A stretch of DNA of 64,000 bases from Mercenaria mercenaria. Lineage: Eukaryota; Mollusca; Bivalvia; Venerida; Veneridae. The position numbers and the translations under genes were made by a program. Positions 1 to 12,161 of the stretch are shown here, one piece after another. The stretch lies in contig NC_069373.1 in assembly GCF_021730395.1 (NCBI RefSeq), positions 49,566,501 through 49,630,500 of the forward strand, in the 5' to 3' direction. The first letter of the stretch is position 1. Every line of letters begins with the position of its first letter. The notes beneath the pieces are model-generated. The model was not told where the DNA came from. It saw only the letters and a list, made by a program, of their open reading frames with translations, and did no database searches.

Positions 1-410
1 GTCCGGAGCATTTCTTCATGCATGGAGGGATTTTGATGTAACTTGGCACAAACGTTCACCACCATGAGACGGAGTGTCGTGCGCAAGAACCAGGTCCTTA
101 GGTCTAAGTTCAAGGTCACACTTAAAGGTCAAAGGTCAGATACAAGAATGTACAACATGCATGTTACATCCAATTTTGAGGTGTATTTTGACCTATCTCT
201 ACTTGTAAGGATTTTTGTGTGGACTTGGAACTTTTTTTTAAGATTTACTTCCCTTTGTTATTACTACAAATAACTTATATTGTAACTTTTTGCAATCTTT
301 TTTTTATTTGGCATAAATGTTTGCCTCAATGCGACAGTGTCGTGTGCAACTCCCAGTCCTTTTGACAGCTGACGGGCTCGACATGTTGCCCGTGGGCATC
401 TAGTTATAAT
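1..410. mobile_element. Fragment of a 157-bp-satellite-bearing element
   Basis: Positions 1-170 match one unit of the 157-bp repeat seen in tandem at 27230-28280 (opposite orientation) and at 20530-21250. Shared motifs include GGGATTTTGA, CACCATGAGACGGAGTGT and CAAGGTCACACTTA. The segment ends near 410 in a short hairpin (CGGGCTCGACATGTTGCCCG) and GGGCATCTAGTTATA. The element is cut by the window edge. Confidence 0.6.
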
Positions 411-941
411 TAAAGGTAGGTTTGAATGATGGTGTCCAAACAATATTTATGTATAAATGAGTTCCGCTTAAGCCGATACTAGTTCCCGGTTTGCGGTCTA
501 TGCGTTAAAATTTCATTTGAAACATTAAAACTTGCTCATGGACGAGAAAATGCACCATAACGTATAAGCATTTAACTTTTTGTTGTAAAGCTGTATCTCC
601 AAAGCTAAGGTTGAAGAAAATGAACTCCTTCATTTACACAGAATTTTATATCCAGTTCCATGTTGACAAAAGAATTAAAACATAAAGCATTAGATAGTTA
701 ACCTGTTGCACGATGATTCAATTTCAAGTATCATAATTTCGCCTTTCGTCGCTACTTCTAAAAAATTAGAGTCGAGGTGTCATTGGTTCTGATCCAGAAC
801 ATAGCGCTAATAGTCAGAAATTGCCACCCATGAACTGGTCTGATTAAAGGTTTTATTAATTATTGCTGATTCATTCCAGCACAGAAATAACTTGTACGAG
901 TACACTGACTCTGACCTGTTGAAATACCTGAGTATATATAT
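411..941. other. Noncoding AT-rich stretch
   Basis: I see no gene, RNA or clear repeat here. Confidence 0.5.
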
Positions 942-1367
942 CAGGGCCGGATCCAGAAATTTTTGACTGGGGGGCACCAGTCTTGAACGAAGACATCAAC
1001 GCCGAGGCGCAAGGTTTTCGAGGGGGGCGCCTTTGCCCATGTTAGGTAGGGGTTCAGGGGTCAGGTGCGGATCAGATTGACTCCCCCTGTAATTTTTTTA
1101 AGTACATGCATACAATGGTGGCCTCTGGTGCATTTTAGGTCTAAATTTTGAGGTATTGGAGGAGTATGATACTCCCCTCTTGATTGGGGGGTCAGGGAAA
1201 ATTTGACTCCCCCTGGAAAATTTTGAACTACAGGTATGAAATGGTGGCCTCTGGTGCATTTCTGGGTCTAAATTTTGAGGGGCATCTTTGATAAGTACAA
1301 GTCACTTCTCGGCCAACTGAGGTGTTGGGGGGGGGGGGGGGGGGCACGGGCCCTGGATCCGGGCCTG
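942..1367. mobile_element. hAT-like MITE
   Basis: It starts CAGGGCCGGATCC and ends GGATCCGGGCCTG, an inverted repeat of the CAGGG type common in hAT elements. The 426-bp interior is noncoding, with GGGG-rich blocks and a long G tract near 1326-1344. Flanks are TATA-rich, so the target duplication is ambiguous. Confidence 0.6.
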
Positions 1368-1523
1368 TATATTTCTGAAGTACGATTGCTCTCATTAAAA
1401 TTTAATGGCGATTGATCACCGCATCGCATGAGAGATAACGACCGCACGTGTGGTTTTAATTGTTACACAATGTACTAGTATCTGTTAACGCCAACAGCGT
1501 CAAGCAACTGTTAAAATCAATGT

Positions 1524-2640
1524 CAAAGATACTATATAGGAATAGCCACGCTTCCAGAACACAGCCTTCCCCTATAAACTGAACTATGTTAAAACATGAT
1601 CAAAGATATAAAGGAATAGATAGAGCTTCCACTTCGAGTGTGGGATGTCATAGGTTCACTCCCTGGCCGCGTTATGCCAGAGATGTGCATCTTGCTTAAG
1701 CATTAAGAGGATTTCTAGGACTGATCAGCCCGGTGTTCGTATAATGTGAATGGCTGGGGTGCCATGTCTTGTGTCGACGGTGTGATATGTCAGTGAGGCA
1801 GCACTATAAAGTCGGATGCTCAAATAGAAACCGTCGTTTCTAGGATTTAAAAATTGTTGAAAAAGACGTTAAACCCGAACACACATTCTCTTCAAGAATG
1901 TAACCTTCACCAAAAACTGTAAAATCACGGTCAGTGGAACATGAGGATGAGTCACGCTCGATGAACGCAGCCTTCCCCAAAACTAAACTTAAGAAAAAAG
2001 TTCCTAAGCGTGGTTTATCGTAGAATAACCCGTGTTTTGAGTTCTTATGCGTAAGCATATGTCACGAAGGCCGCAGCCTTCCTCAAAGCGAGACTGTAAA
2101 ACAAGGTCGAACATACAGAAGGAATTGCCACTCCATGAACGCAGACTTCCCCAAATAAATTATGTAAAACCCAAATCAAGGACATATAGGAATATCCACT
2201 CTCTATGAACGCAGTCTCCCTAAAAAAAATGAAACTATGTAAAAACAAGGTCAAAGATACAATTAGGAATAGCTCAAATAACAGCCTCCCAAAAACAAAA
2301 TTATACAAGGTCAAGAATATAATAGGAACAGCCATGCTCGAAGAACACAGCCTCCCTTAAAACGAAAATAAGTGATACAATAGGAAAAGCTACGCTCCGA
2401 GAATGCAGCCTCCATTCTAAACGAAATTATGCAAAAACAGGTTCAATGTACAAAACGAGTAGTCAAAGCTCCTCAAAAACATTACTATGTTAACAAAGGC
2501 CAAAAATACATTAAAAATAGTCTGGTTCCATGAACGCGGCCTCTCTAAAAACAAAACTACGTAAATCAAGGTAAAAGATACAATAGGAATACCCACGCTC
2601 AAAGAACACAGACTCCCACAAAACGAAACCTAACAGCAGT
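1524..2640. repeat. Degenerate ~72-bp tandem array
   Basis: The unit resembles AAAGATACAATAGGAATAGC, CACGCTCCATGAACGCAGCC, then TCCCCAAAACGAAACTATGT. About a dozen diverged copies are present. A SINE (about 1628-1845) interrupts the array. Minus-strand ORFs here are repeat translations. Confidence 0.7.
1628..1845 (+). repeat. tRNA-derived SINE (family 1)
   Basis: A tRNA-like head (CATAGGTTCACTCCCTGGCC) is followed by a body with AGCATTAAGAGGATTTCTAG and GTGAGGCAGCACTATAAA. A related head with a better tRNA-like A box lies at 12652. Confidence 0.55.
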
Positions 2641-3494
2641 GTATGTATGGATTTGTAAATAATTTCATTTTTAGAAAAATACGTAGACGATGTTAAACTG
2701 AGACGATAAGAAAACAAAGGAATAAACGAAGTGGAACACTGCATGACAATGGGCAGTGTCAGAACACCACTTGGAAGATGTTGCGCATTAAAATTCGCTT
2801 TGAGGTTAAAGATCGCACTGCCAAGTAAATCCCTAACACGCAATGGTAACAAAGGCACGACTGCTCGTATATATAACTCTTTAACGCATGTACGCAAGGG
2901 CAACAAGAGAAAGATACATTTATATACATGTAAATAGTAGATATTTTACCGCAAAGATCCTACGTCAATTGTTTATAATTCAAGACGTCTTTGTCCTTGT
3001 ATGTGATGAATGTACGTGTCATTTCTATGGAAACACCTTATTCAGTCATAGGCGTTTGTTATTTTCCATGGAAAAAAAAAATCTTGTTAATCATTGACGT
3101 TTTGTCGTTTTACATAGAAATATACTCTGGTCAGTCATGAATGTCGTCTCACCATGAAAATATTGACGTCCGTACTTAAATTTATTGCTTCTTTTAACAG
3201 ACAAGAAGAAATCATTAGTGAAATTCTATAGTACTTTATTGACAAATTAACAAGTGTATTAAACGTATATTCTGAAGTTTCCTATAATAAAGGGAGCCAT
3301 TCTTTTAGCTTTCCTCACACTATTCAATCGCTAATGTATTGTTTCAATGGAACACTTTATTTAGGAGATTAAACAGTATGGAAATTGATAGTTATGAACC
3401 GGTACAACTGTTTGCTTATGGGCACTCCACACAGTACAGCCCATTTACATTTTGTTTTGTCTTTGAAACTTTCCGAAAGTTACTGGCACACAAT
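2641..3494. other. Noncoding stretch downstream of the coiled-coil gene
   Basis: AT-rich, with no coding region recognised. A minus-strand AATAAA near 3235-3240 could serve as a distal polyadenylation signal for the coiled-coil gene. Confidence 0.35.
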
Positions 3495-4053
3495 CTTTGT
3501 ATCAATGGATTTCAGCCAGATTCGTTCCGAAGCAAGTGGATCGAGCAACCGCAAAATGCGTGTAACATTGTCAGCAAACTTTATCACTTGAAATGCGAGA
3601 AATTTATTCCCCCCTAGTCTATAACAGTTTTTTTTCATCGCATTCAATATTTTTATACTGCGAAAAGTATGTCCTCTAAAACAACAAAAAATTGGTAACA
3701 TTCTAGTGGTTACGGTACACCGTAACAAGATCGCATAAAACAAGTTCGACCATTTCAAAGGTCACGTCACATCTATATATATTTAAAAAAATAGTTTTGA
3801 TAAATTTCTTTTAGATAAGTTTACGTAATGTTCAAGCTAAAGTCAGCATGAAATTTGTTCTTTTTTTTAAACTCCGACTGCGACAAAGAAACTTAATGAC
3901 GTTTCTTTGGTGTATGTCCTGGTAGTGTACTGAGTGTTGACTCGGACGAGAGTTAGCCACCGGCGACAAAAGCTTTAGTTTTTGGAGATGTACCATTTCT
4001 TGCAGCAGTTCTACGCACATCCCTTTTAGTGCCATTTCTTTCTCCCACTCCTG
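3495..4053 (-). repeat. Tandem duplicate of the coiled-coil gene 3' end
   Basis: About 560 bp here matches 4090-4674 in direct orientation at roughly 90% identity by eye, covering the last ~55 codons and the following noncoding DNA. On the minus strand it still reads as a related tail (TGVGERNGTKRDVRR...KAFVAGG) but ends sooner, because a TAA replaces the lysine codon after AFVAGG. The edge of the copied block is preceded by TTTTTTCCACAG, a good acceptor-like sequence. It could therefore be an alternative last exon, or simply a nonfunctional copy. An AATAAA on the minus strand near 3606-3601 is absent from the other copy. Confidence 0.7.
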
Positions 4054-4506
4054 TGGAAAAAATCTCCGAAACTTCTTGTCACATAGTCGTTGTATCAATG
4101 GATTTCAGCCAGATTCGTTCCGAAGCAAGTGGATCGAGCAACCGCAAAATGCGTGTATCATTGTCCGCAAACATTGTCACTTGAAATGGGAGAAATTTAT
4201 CCCCCCTAGTCTATAACAAGGTTTTTTTTCATCGCATCCAATACTTTTATACTGCGAAAAATATGTCCCCTAAAACAACACAAAATCGGTAACAAGACTT
4301 TTCCCTCATTCTAGTGGTTACGGTACACCGTAACAAGATCGCATAAAACAATTTCGACCATTTCAAGGGTCACGTCACATCCATATATTAAAAAAACTAG
4401 TTTTAATAAATTTCTTTTAGGTAAGTTTACGTAAAGTTCAAGCTAAAGTCAGCATGAAATTTGTTCTTTTTTAAACATCTTTAAACTCCGACTGCGACAA
4501 AGAAAC

Positions 4507-5298
4507 TTAATGTCGTTTCTTTGGTGTATGTCCTGGTAGTGTACTGAGTGTTGTCTCGGACGAGACTTTGCCACCGGCGACAAAAGCTTTAGTTTTTGGA
4601 GATGTACTATTTCCTCCAGTAGATCTACGCAAATCCCTTTTAGCGCCATTCCTTCCTCCCATCCCTGTGGAAATAGTTTGCACAGCTGCCGAAATTTCCG
4701 CCAACACCAGGTTTTGTTGTTTCATCCCCGTATGTATGGTTTCTTGATCACTGTGGAACCTATCTCTAGTGTTTGTTAGATCAAGTTTAATCCTTTTATA
4801 CTGCGTGTCTATCAAAGTTTTTAAACTGATAATCTCCTGCTCTTTCTCTGCTATCGTCGATTTCAGTTTAATCGATCGCATTTCCAAATTCACTTTCTCT
4901 CTCCGAATGGAGTCATTTTCTATTTTTAATGCTTCAACTTCAGAATGTACTCCCTGTAGTTTAGCATTTTCCATCCTAAGATGTGCGTTTTCTTCTCTTA
5001 GTGACATGATCTTTTCTTGCTGACTATTCATCTCCTGCTGCATTGCTTTCTGTAAGTCTTTTAGACCATCGCACTCTTGTGATATTTTAGTTAACTGAGA
5101 TAAATCGCGTCTTAAAGTTGCTATAATTTCTTCATGATGTCTTTTATCTCTCTCGAGTCTTCTTTCAATTTCTTCTCTCATATCTTTCTTAATAAGTCTT
5201 TCCCGTTTCTCAAACTTATTATTTACCAAGGATACTAATGTTTCCATGTCATGGCCGCTTGCAAAGTCTCCTTCCGACGCGCCATCGGCACTTTCCGT
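4507..5298 (-). CDS. Coiled-coil gene exon 3 (main coding exon)
   Basis: This is the largest exon in the window, 264 codons including the stop. The reading frame stays open upstream of the ATG at 5247 back to the TTTCAG acceptor, so that ATG is internal rather than the start. It encodes the whole coiled coil and the basic Ser/Thr-rich C-terminus. The last ~55 codons and the flanking 3' sequence recur at 3495-4053. Confidence 0.8.
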   Translation of the reverse strand, partial: TESADGASEGDFASGHDMETLVSLVNNKFEKRERLIKKDMREEIERRLERDKRHHEEIIATLRRDLSQLTKISQECDGLKDLQKAMQQEMNSQQEKIMSLREENAHLRMENAKLQGVHSEVEALKIENDSIRREKVNLEMRSIKLKSTIAEKEQEIISLKTLIDTQYKRIKLDLTNTRDRFHSDQETIHTGMKQQNLVLAEISAAVQTISTGMGGRNGAKRDLRRSTGGNSTSPKTKAFVAGGKVSSETTLSTLPGHTPKKRH

Positions 5299-8200
5299 CT
5301 GAAAGAATAGAATGTTACAGAGTACTTGACGTTCATATAAAACCGTTATGCAAAGTTTAAGAAATTAATCACTGCATTACGGGGTCATTCTTGAATTTGT
5401 GACTGCAAGTTCAGGTGAAGGGGTGCAGACTTTGCATGTAAATATTCTTATAACTCTACGTCGTGGGAGTTTCATACTCTGAGGTGGAAATAGTGTTCAT
5501 AAAATCGTTCTGTGTTCTATATTAAATAGCAGTTTTGAAAGCATACAATGCAACCAAAACGCTTAATTATAGTAGACTCGGTCTGATCTTTCCTGTTCGT
5601 GCGTGGTAACGGGAAGAGGTCGTCATTAAATCTCCTGTATTGAGTGTACGCACGCATTGAATGTACACTATTAAATACGGTGTTCCGTTTGGACAATCGT
5701 GACTTTTTATTTAATACTAAACCGCGATGCACGATGGTACGATGACGAAAACGCGATGGCACAGTGATGAAACAACGATGGTACGATGATGAAATCGCGA
5801 TGGTACGATGGTGAAATGTCGATGTAATATCGCGTTTTCATCATCATACCATCGCGTTTTCACCGTCGTACCATCGCGTTTTCATCATCGTACCATCGCG
5901 TTTTCACCCTCGTGTCATCGCGTTTTCATCATCGTACCATCGCATTTTCACCATCGTACCATCGCGTTATCACCATCGTACCATCGCATTTTCACCATCG
6001 TACCATCGCCTTCCCGTGGTCATGCGCAGTGGTACAGTATATGTGTCAGTAAAATACCGGCTTGATACAATCTCATTTCCACATTGCACTATGTACCTTC
6101 TACATCCTAACAAGAATAAGCTAAGTTTGAATAATACCATATGACTATTACACCCACCTTTTTATTTACTTTCATGCATACATAAAATACAAAGGACGTG
6201 GCCTTGAAGATTTTACAGTTTGAATGAAGTGAGCACTGTACATATTATGTTTTGCAAACAGCAGAATCTAAATGGTAAATTTCTTCTCACAAAATACATT
6301 GAGAAACATCCATCTATTGTTGAAAAAAGTGTACGGAACTACGCATTTCTAACCGGAAGGCGATGGTACGATGGTGAAAACGCGATGGTACGATGGTGAA
6401 ACCACGATGGTATGATGATGATAACGCGATGGCACGATGGTGAAAACGCGATGGTACGATGGTGAAAACGCGATGGTACGATGATGAAAACGCGATGGCA
6501 CGATGGTGCGATGGCGAAAACGCGATCTTACATCGACATTTCACCATCGTACCATCGCGATTTCACCATCGTGCCATCGCGTTTTCACCATCGTACCATC
6601 GTTGTTTCATCATCGTGCCATCGCGTTTTCGTCATCGTACCATCGTGCATCGTGGTTTAGTGTTAAATAAAAAGTCATGATTGTCCAAACGGAACACCGT
6701 AATTAAACCTATGTTAAACCTAACCCTAACCTTTAGTCAGTATATTGTACACTAAATACGTGCGTACATCCAATATTGGTGAACGGAAAGAGCAAAACCA
6801 CTCAAGCCCACACAAGCACTGACTGGAAGACTTTATAATCACATGTATATGAACATTGAAAGGACTCCATGACCCCAAAGAAAACTCTGAATTCAAGCCC
6901 GGGGTGTCTTTTACTGCTCTTTTCATGGCACCCAAATTACCTTTTAACAACGTAAGGAATATAGGGGTCATGTATCTTCTATAACAGAGATGTCTAGCCT
7001 GATATCTGTAGCTCTACTTCTTGGTACGGAAATCAACGCCGTATGAAAATAAATATCTGAATATTTTCATAAATATATTCATTTTTGCGTTTCATTTTTG
7101 CCAGACTGTCAACAGTCGACTGAAAATTTAGACAAAAACTGACAAGTTAAAATCGGCTTACACTGGAATTTAGAAGGGGAAACGGAACCAATGGGGTTTC
7201 AGACAAAAGTGACAGGAGGGACCGGAACAGAAAATGTGTTTCCTGTGTGCAGACATGCGCTGTAGTTTACAAAATGCTAATTTCCTGTGTGCATGTCAAC
7301 AATAATTCAGAGTGCGACTCTTTTCCATAGGTCACCGAGTTACTGCGGTCATAGGTTAGGTATAAAACCACTGTAGGTGTAACACTAGGTAAACCTAACC
7401 CTAACCTTTAGTCAGTATTAAAAAGTCATAATTTAGTGGTGTAAAGCCTGGACTATGGCCGACAAAACCATAGAAAGTAGTGTTCCCCCAACATGAACGT
7501 CAACCCATCTGGTGAACATTTATATACATATTAATTATAAAAACTCATTAGTTGTCTCATGGCGTAACAAAAACAGATGCTGTTCGATTTTGTATCGATT
7601 TTTATCGACAATATAGCAGTTTTATTGCGTGTGTTATGATAATTATTGACACGACTTTCTCTCAAAGCCATCCCTGTAGAGTCATTTGTTTCTCGTAACT
7701 ACCTGATCAAAGACGTTGCTAATGTTTAGTGACTCGTTCTCTGCGTTTGTTTCAGGTTTGACAAGAAGTTTAACGTTTACAGAAAATTTCTAGAGAATTA
7801 TGATATAATCTGATGATAGATCAGAAAAAATACGGCAGTTGAAATGGTTGTCTCCCTTGATACAAATTAAAATAAAATTTTAAAGGCCGATCAGACTGAC
7901 ATACTTAGTTGTTTTAGAAGAGTCCGCGTCACAGAACAACTCAGTTGGTAAATGATATTTAGTTGTTAGTCTATAACTTATAAATACTTCATTGTCCTCA
8001 AAGGACCAGAAGGGATTCGCTTTGTAAAATTTCTGAGTATAGTTGATTAACAGTTCAAATTAAAATTTAATCAGCTACAACACATATTTGCATACAGGCA
8101 AACATCTACTTTGCGGGCATTGTAACATTGTTGAATTGTACAAAAATCAAAGTCTTTAAAAGAAGTCCTCGTCTCTGACAAGCCGGTATTCAGGCCGTCA

Positions 8201-9448
8201 GTTCTAACTCCTCTTTAGTCTGTTGACTGTTCTTTTATTACTCCCTAGGAGCAGTTCTAAGAAGCTAACAGCCTACACAAAAATGTTAATATTGCCCAGA
8301 AGTCTCAATATTTCTTTGATTAATCGCGTTCAGTGAAGTAAAACTAAGACTTTAAATAATAAATGACCGGGTATCAAAAGTTTATTCTGCGACGCCATGT
8401 CCTGTAGCTGAACTCTCTCTCTCTCTCTCTCTCTGAACAAAGCTGAACTAACTTCTAGTGCAATTGAAAAGGGAACTGAGGAACTAAACAGTAACCGCTA
8501 GCCTGTAATTTAAGACTGTGACTTTTTCGGACTCGAAATACAGTCTAGAAACACTTTCATGTTTTTTTTGTTGTTGTTGTTGTTGTTGTTTTTTGTCACG
8601 ATGCCTTTCGCTTTTTTCAGCCATTTCTTTGAATTGTTCTTCAGTTGTTTTTTTTTTTTTTTTTGGCGGGGGGGGGGGGGGGGTGTGGTTTTTTCTTTTC
8701 TTTTGTTTTGTTTTCTTTTTTTTTTTTTTTTTTTTTTTTTTGTCACGATGCTTCTCGCTTTTTTTTTCAGTCATATCTTTCAATTCTTTTTTAGTCTCGG
8801 ATTTGAGTTTCATGCTAAAATGCTGAACTGTGAAACTGAAAGAGAAGTTCAATGTAAGCGATGTTTGTTTCTGTTTTTCCTTCATTTAGTGACATTGTGA
8901 TCACATGGTAAGAAACTTTATAGTCTCCACATCGCGTACTCGTTACCCAGTTCTTTCAGTCAAGACATAGTTCCTACAATAAATTCTTTGAAATACACAT
9001 TGTTACTAAACTCTTATTTAGAAAAAAATAACAATACTCACTCTTCTGCTGGGCACCACGAACGTTCTACTCCTTTCTTCGACAAAACTGCCACTGGAGT
9101 CTAAAAAACCTGGAGAAAAAAAAGAATGATTTGTTGTTTTAATTTTATGATATTGACTGGCATTTTCTAAAACATATACTGATATAGAAATCTTTACATA
9201 GTTACAAAATACCTGTAAACACGGAGTATCTTTTATCTTTTTTAGGTCAGTCTTATTTTAGGAATTAATAGAAAAAAAATGTTTTAGTTCCATACTACTA
9301 GTATATAAATATTCTTGTGAATTAAAATAAAAATCGACATAAAACTTCACTTTGCGAATTTAAATGATATATTTACGGGAAGCTAAAATGAACATACTTG
9401 TTAGTCTTGGACTTCGTGCCATTTTCAACTCCAGAAAACACTGTGCAA
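4507..9448 (-). CDS. Coiled-coil protein, three exons, function unknown
   Basis: I do not recognise the family. Exons on the minus strand: 9448-9398 (ATG at 9422-9420), 9109-9042 and 5298-4507 (stop TAA). The borders are GTATGT donor, CTCCAG acceptor, GTGAGT donor and TTTCAG acceptor. Phases match at both junctions (1, then 0) and give an uninterrupted 294-residue protein. Residues 1-31 are Ser/Arg-rich (MARSPRLTS...), followed by an acidic stretch (ESADGASEGDF). Residues ~49-215 are a long charged heptad-like coiled coil rich in E, K, R, L and I. The tail is basic and Ser/Thr-rich and ends in TPKKRH. The 5' boundary at 9448 is an acceptor-like site, so an untranslated upstream exon is possible. 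The 3.7-kb second intron holds a foldback transposon and low-complexity DNA. The tail region is tandemly duplicated downstream. A structural or scaffold role is only an inference from the coiled coil. Confidence 0.72.
5677..6700. mobile_element. Foldback DNA element with arms made of ~20-bp tandem repeats
   Basis: The left end (ACGGTGTTCCGTTTGGACAA at 5677) is inverted at the right end (6681-6700). Inside each arm, a ~20-bp unit built on CGCGATGGTACGATGATGAAA is repeated many times, and the orientation flips partway along each arm. A unique ~300-bp centre (about 6010-6350) separates the arms. No transposase is visible, so this is a nonautonomous element sitting in the coiled-coil gene's second intron. 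Confidence 0.75.
8403..8760. repeat. Low-complexity block: (CT)n, (GTT)n, poly-T and poly-G
   Basis: A CT run near 8415, a GTT run at 8568-8590, long T tracts at 8648-8664 and 8718-8741, and a G tract near 8665-8682 lie within the coiled-coil gene intron. The T tracts separate two copies of a ~65-bp segment beginning TTGTCACGATGC. Open frames across it code K-, P- or Q-runs, which fits chance reading of homopolymers. Confidence 0.8.
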
Positions 9449-11205
9449 CTGCAAAACAAAAGGAAAAATCTTAACAAAATAAGCTACACGTGAACATGTG
9501 GATGTGACTTTTGCTTACAACAGAGAGATTGAAATGGTTCTACAAGCATTTATACTCTTTAAAACGTCGACGTTTCAACTGGAACGAAAATAAAACGTGT
9601 TTTATTTGCCAACAAAGCACGCAAAACTAAAATCTATTTCCATTCTAACACGCTCGAATTACATCAGGAAGGGATACTAATCTTGAATCCTTTTTAGGCG
9701 TAAATGGACGGAGTAAACCGGAATAGCCAACAGTAAGTCATTTTGCAAAACGTGTTTTAATCGACAAGACAATACACGGTAAAATCCTTCTTTGTTTATA
9801 TAATAGAAAATCTCAAGTGTAGAATACGTATACTAGCACGTGACCATGAAAACAATCGCAAATACGCCCGAACATACAACATAAGCTGTAACATCTATAC
9901 ATTTTAAATTTCAGATTTTGGTTTTACTAATACATCCTGACAGTATACGACTAATTTCAGAAAAAACACCATTTGACGTCATGCCAAATACTACCTATCT
10001 GTACCGCGCACGTATGACACACGGCAACTTTTTTCTAATACTGAAAGATTTAAGTAATCAAGTAATATCCTTGTATATAAAGATGCATTTCTGTTAACGC
10101 GGAAATTTATTATATCAAAGTAATCACCTGTAAATTTTCTCTCAATAATCAATATGAATGAAACCCCTAGGTTTTCATTTTCATTTTCCCCTTCAGTGGG
10201 GTAACGGTTTATTTACCGAAACGCATATCCGAGAGTCCTATATAATACCAAATCGTTCAACACATTGATGACATATAATCAGAATGATTATTGTTGTTGC
10301 TTTGTTGCTTTTTCTCCGAAAACCACAATAAATACGTCCTCAGAAATCCACCAATTTATATCACAAGACGTTCTTTTAAAATCGGTATGTTGAATATTAA
10401 CTTTATAAATTCCATTGTTTAAACAAAATAACGTCGTCAAAGAAAACTGGTGGAATCGCAACTGAAGTATTCACAAACTGACCTCATTAATGTTATCAGA
10501 TCACACAAATGTTTATACCAAACAACAGGTAATTTTAAATATTGGCATCATCGTAGTTCAGTGTTCCGCAGAATCGCATGAAAAATTAATGCTACTGGAA
10601 TAAGGAAGCCCCGAAGGACGGATTTTAGATGGGTGAGATGTTAACGTTAAATATTCATTGGGAGAATATTGGAAGCTGGTAATTGTGGATTGAAGCAGCT
10701 TGTTACACGTATTTTACGGTTAATGTAACATCTTTAATATGTATTTTAGTAATGTGCATCAAATACATTTCAACTTATTGATACAAGCCTTTCTAACATT
10801 AATGTTCCATAAGGCTTTAAATTTAGGTTTAAAACAAATGAAACAACTGTCCAAATAGATGATAGCCCAATTACATGGTCAGAAATGTGCTATTTTTAAT
10901 ACTGTACATGGACATTTACAGGTAGAGCCATAAAGGGAGGTAACCAAAACCAATAAATTCAAAAAAACATTCTACTATATTCATCAATATTCAAACATTT
11001 GACGACAGATCGCCATGTGACTTTGACTGTGTTACTCTAAACCAACCGAAAGAAAGTGTTCGCTCAGGTATATGCGTTATGAATTTTTCCTTTTCCTTTG
11101 ACAATTATTTCGGGAGACATTGCACTATACTTGTTACAGTATCTATCGTTAATACATTCTTGTCTTGAATGACAATAGAAAGAGCAGGACAATAACAAAA
11201 TGAAT
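9449..11205. other. Intergenic DNA upstream of the coiled-coil gene
   Basis: AT-rich, with no supported gene or repeat. It should contain the minus-strand promoter, but no specific element can be named. Confidence 0.4.
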
Positions 11206-11291
11206 TTAATTTGCGATCATTTGCGTATCACGAAGTGTACCGTTTCTGTTCTTAGCTAGCTCTTCCACGTATCTTCCTGTTTCTGCTTTCA
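11206..11291 (-). CDS. Possible isolated terminal exon, unknown protein
   Basis: On the minus strand an ATTTTACCAG acceptor-like site is followed by 28 open codons ending in TAA (KAETGRYVEELAKNRNGTLR...). The peptide has a protein-like mix of charged and polar residues, unlike the surrounding AT-rich DNA. The frame in fact stays open ~14 codons upstream of the acceptor. I found no partner exon between 11.3 and 14.8 kb, so this could be a chance ORF or an old gene fragment. Confidence 0.25.
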
Positions 11292-12161
11292 CTGGTAAAA
11301 TTGTGATAAAACTGTGCCAGTTTTCAGAGAATTAATTTCATGTATTGTTCAATATTAGATACTTTTTAAAAGTATATGTTCGCTTCTTATACTTAAAATT
11401 GTCCCACTTTAGCTTTTGCCGTCTCAATGTTAATAACTGTTTTACTTTCAAAATAATTTGATAATCCCCATTTGGATATAATACATTTTATTCTATGACT
11501 TATAGCCCATTGGTCAAGTAATATTTCTTCCATAACATGTTTTATGGTCTTAAATATGGTCTAACTGATATTTTTGAACATGCGCTGGTATAGTACACAA
11601 CACAATGGCACCGGGCGCAATTGGAAACATGAATTGAGTGTTAAAAAAATGCAAATTTCACAAGATATATGTAAATTAAATTGTGAAGAGCCTCACGGAA
11701 GGTTGACTAGTTTATCATCATCATCATCATCATTATTGTTGTTGTTGTTGTGTTGTTACTATTATTATCATTATAGCCACAAGCGAAACTTTCTTTTGTA
11801 CGTACGGTCGACATAATACACGTGACCATATATATTTAGCGACCTTTTTTTTATAAAGCAACCGCTTTAAATCCCGCCCGCAAGTTTTTAAAATAAAAAT
11901 TCATACCAATAGACGATTTTTTATTACCCGACCAGCGACCACATAAAACGGGCCCCAGCTAAAAGTGTAAGCCAGACAACCCCACAACTATTTCATTGCA
12001 AATTTATTCAATTTACCTTTCTAACAGTCGGGCAAACAAATAATTGCCGCAGTCAGCGCACATCGAGAATCACTTGCCATCTGAAAACAAATATTGAACT
12101 GTTACTTCTGACTTGGAAACCATCGTATATCAACAGTTCAGCATATAACGTATCGATTGAA

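Noticed and set aside
2045-2906. Minus-strand ORFs of 96 and 131 codons
   Set aside because: They mostly lie in the degenerate 72-bp array (and partly in noncoding DNA next to it) and show no splice context or family similarity.
6700-6735. CCTAACCCTAACC, telomere-like
   Set aside because: Only one full CCCTAA in context, and the same AACCTAACCCTAACCTTTAG string recurs at ~7393 and ~32708 as part of a dispersed repeat.
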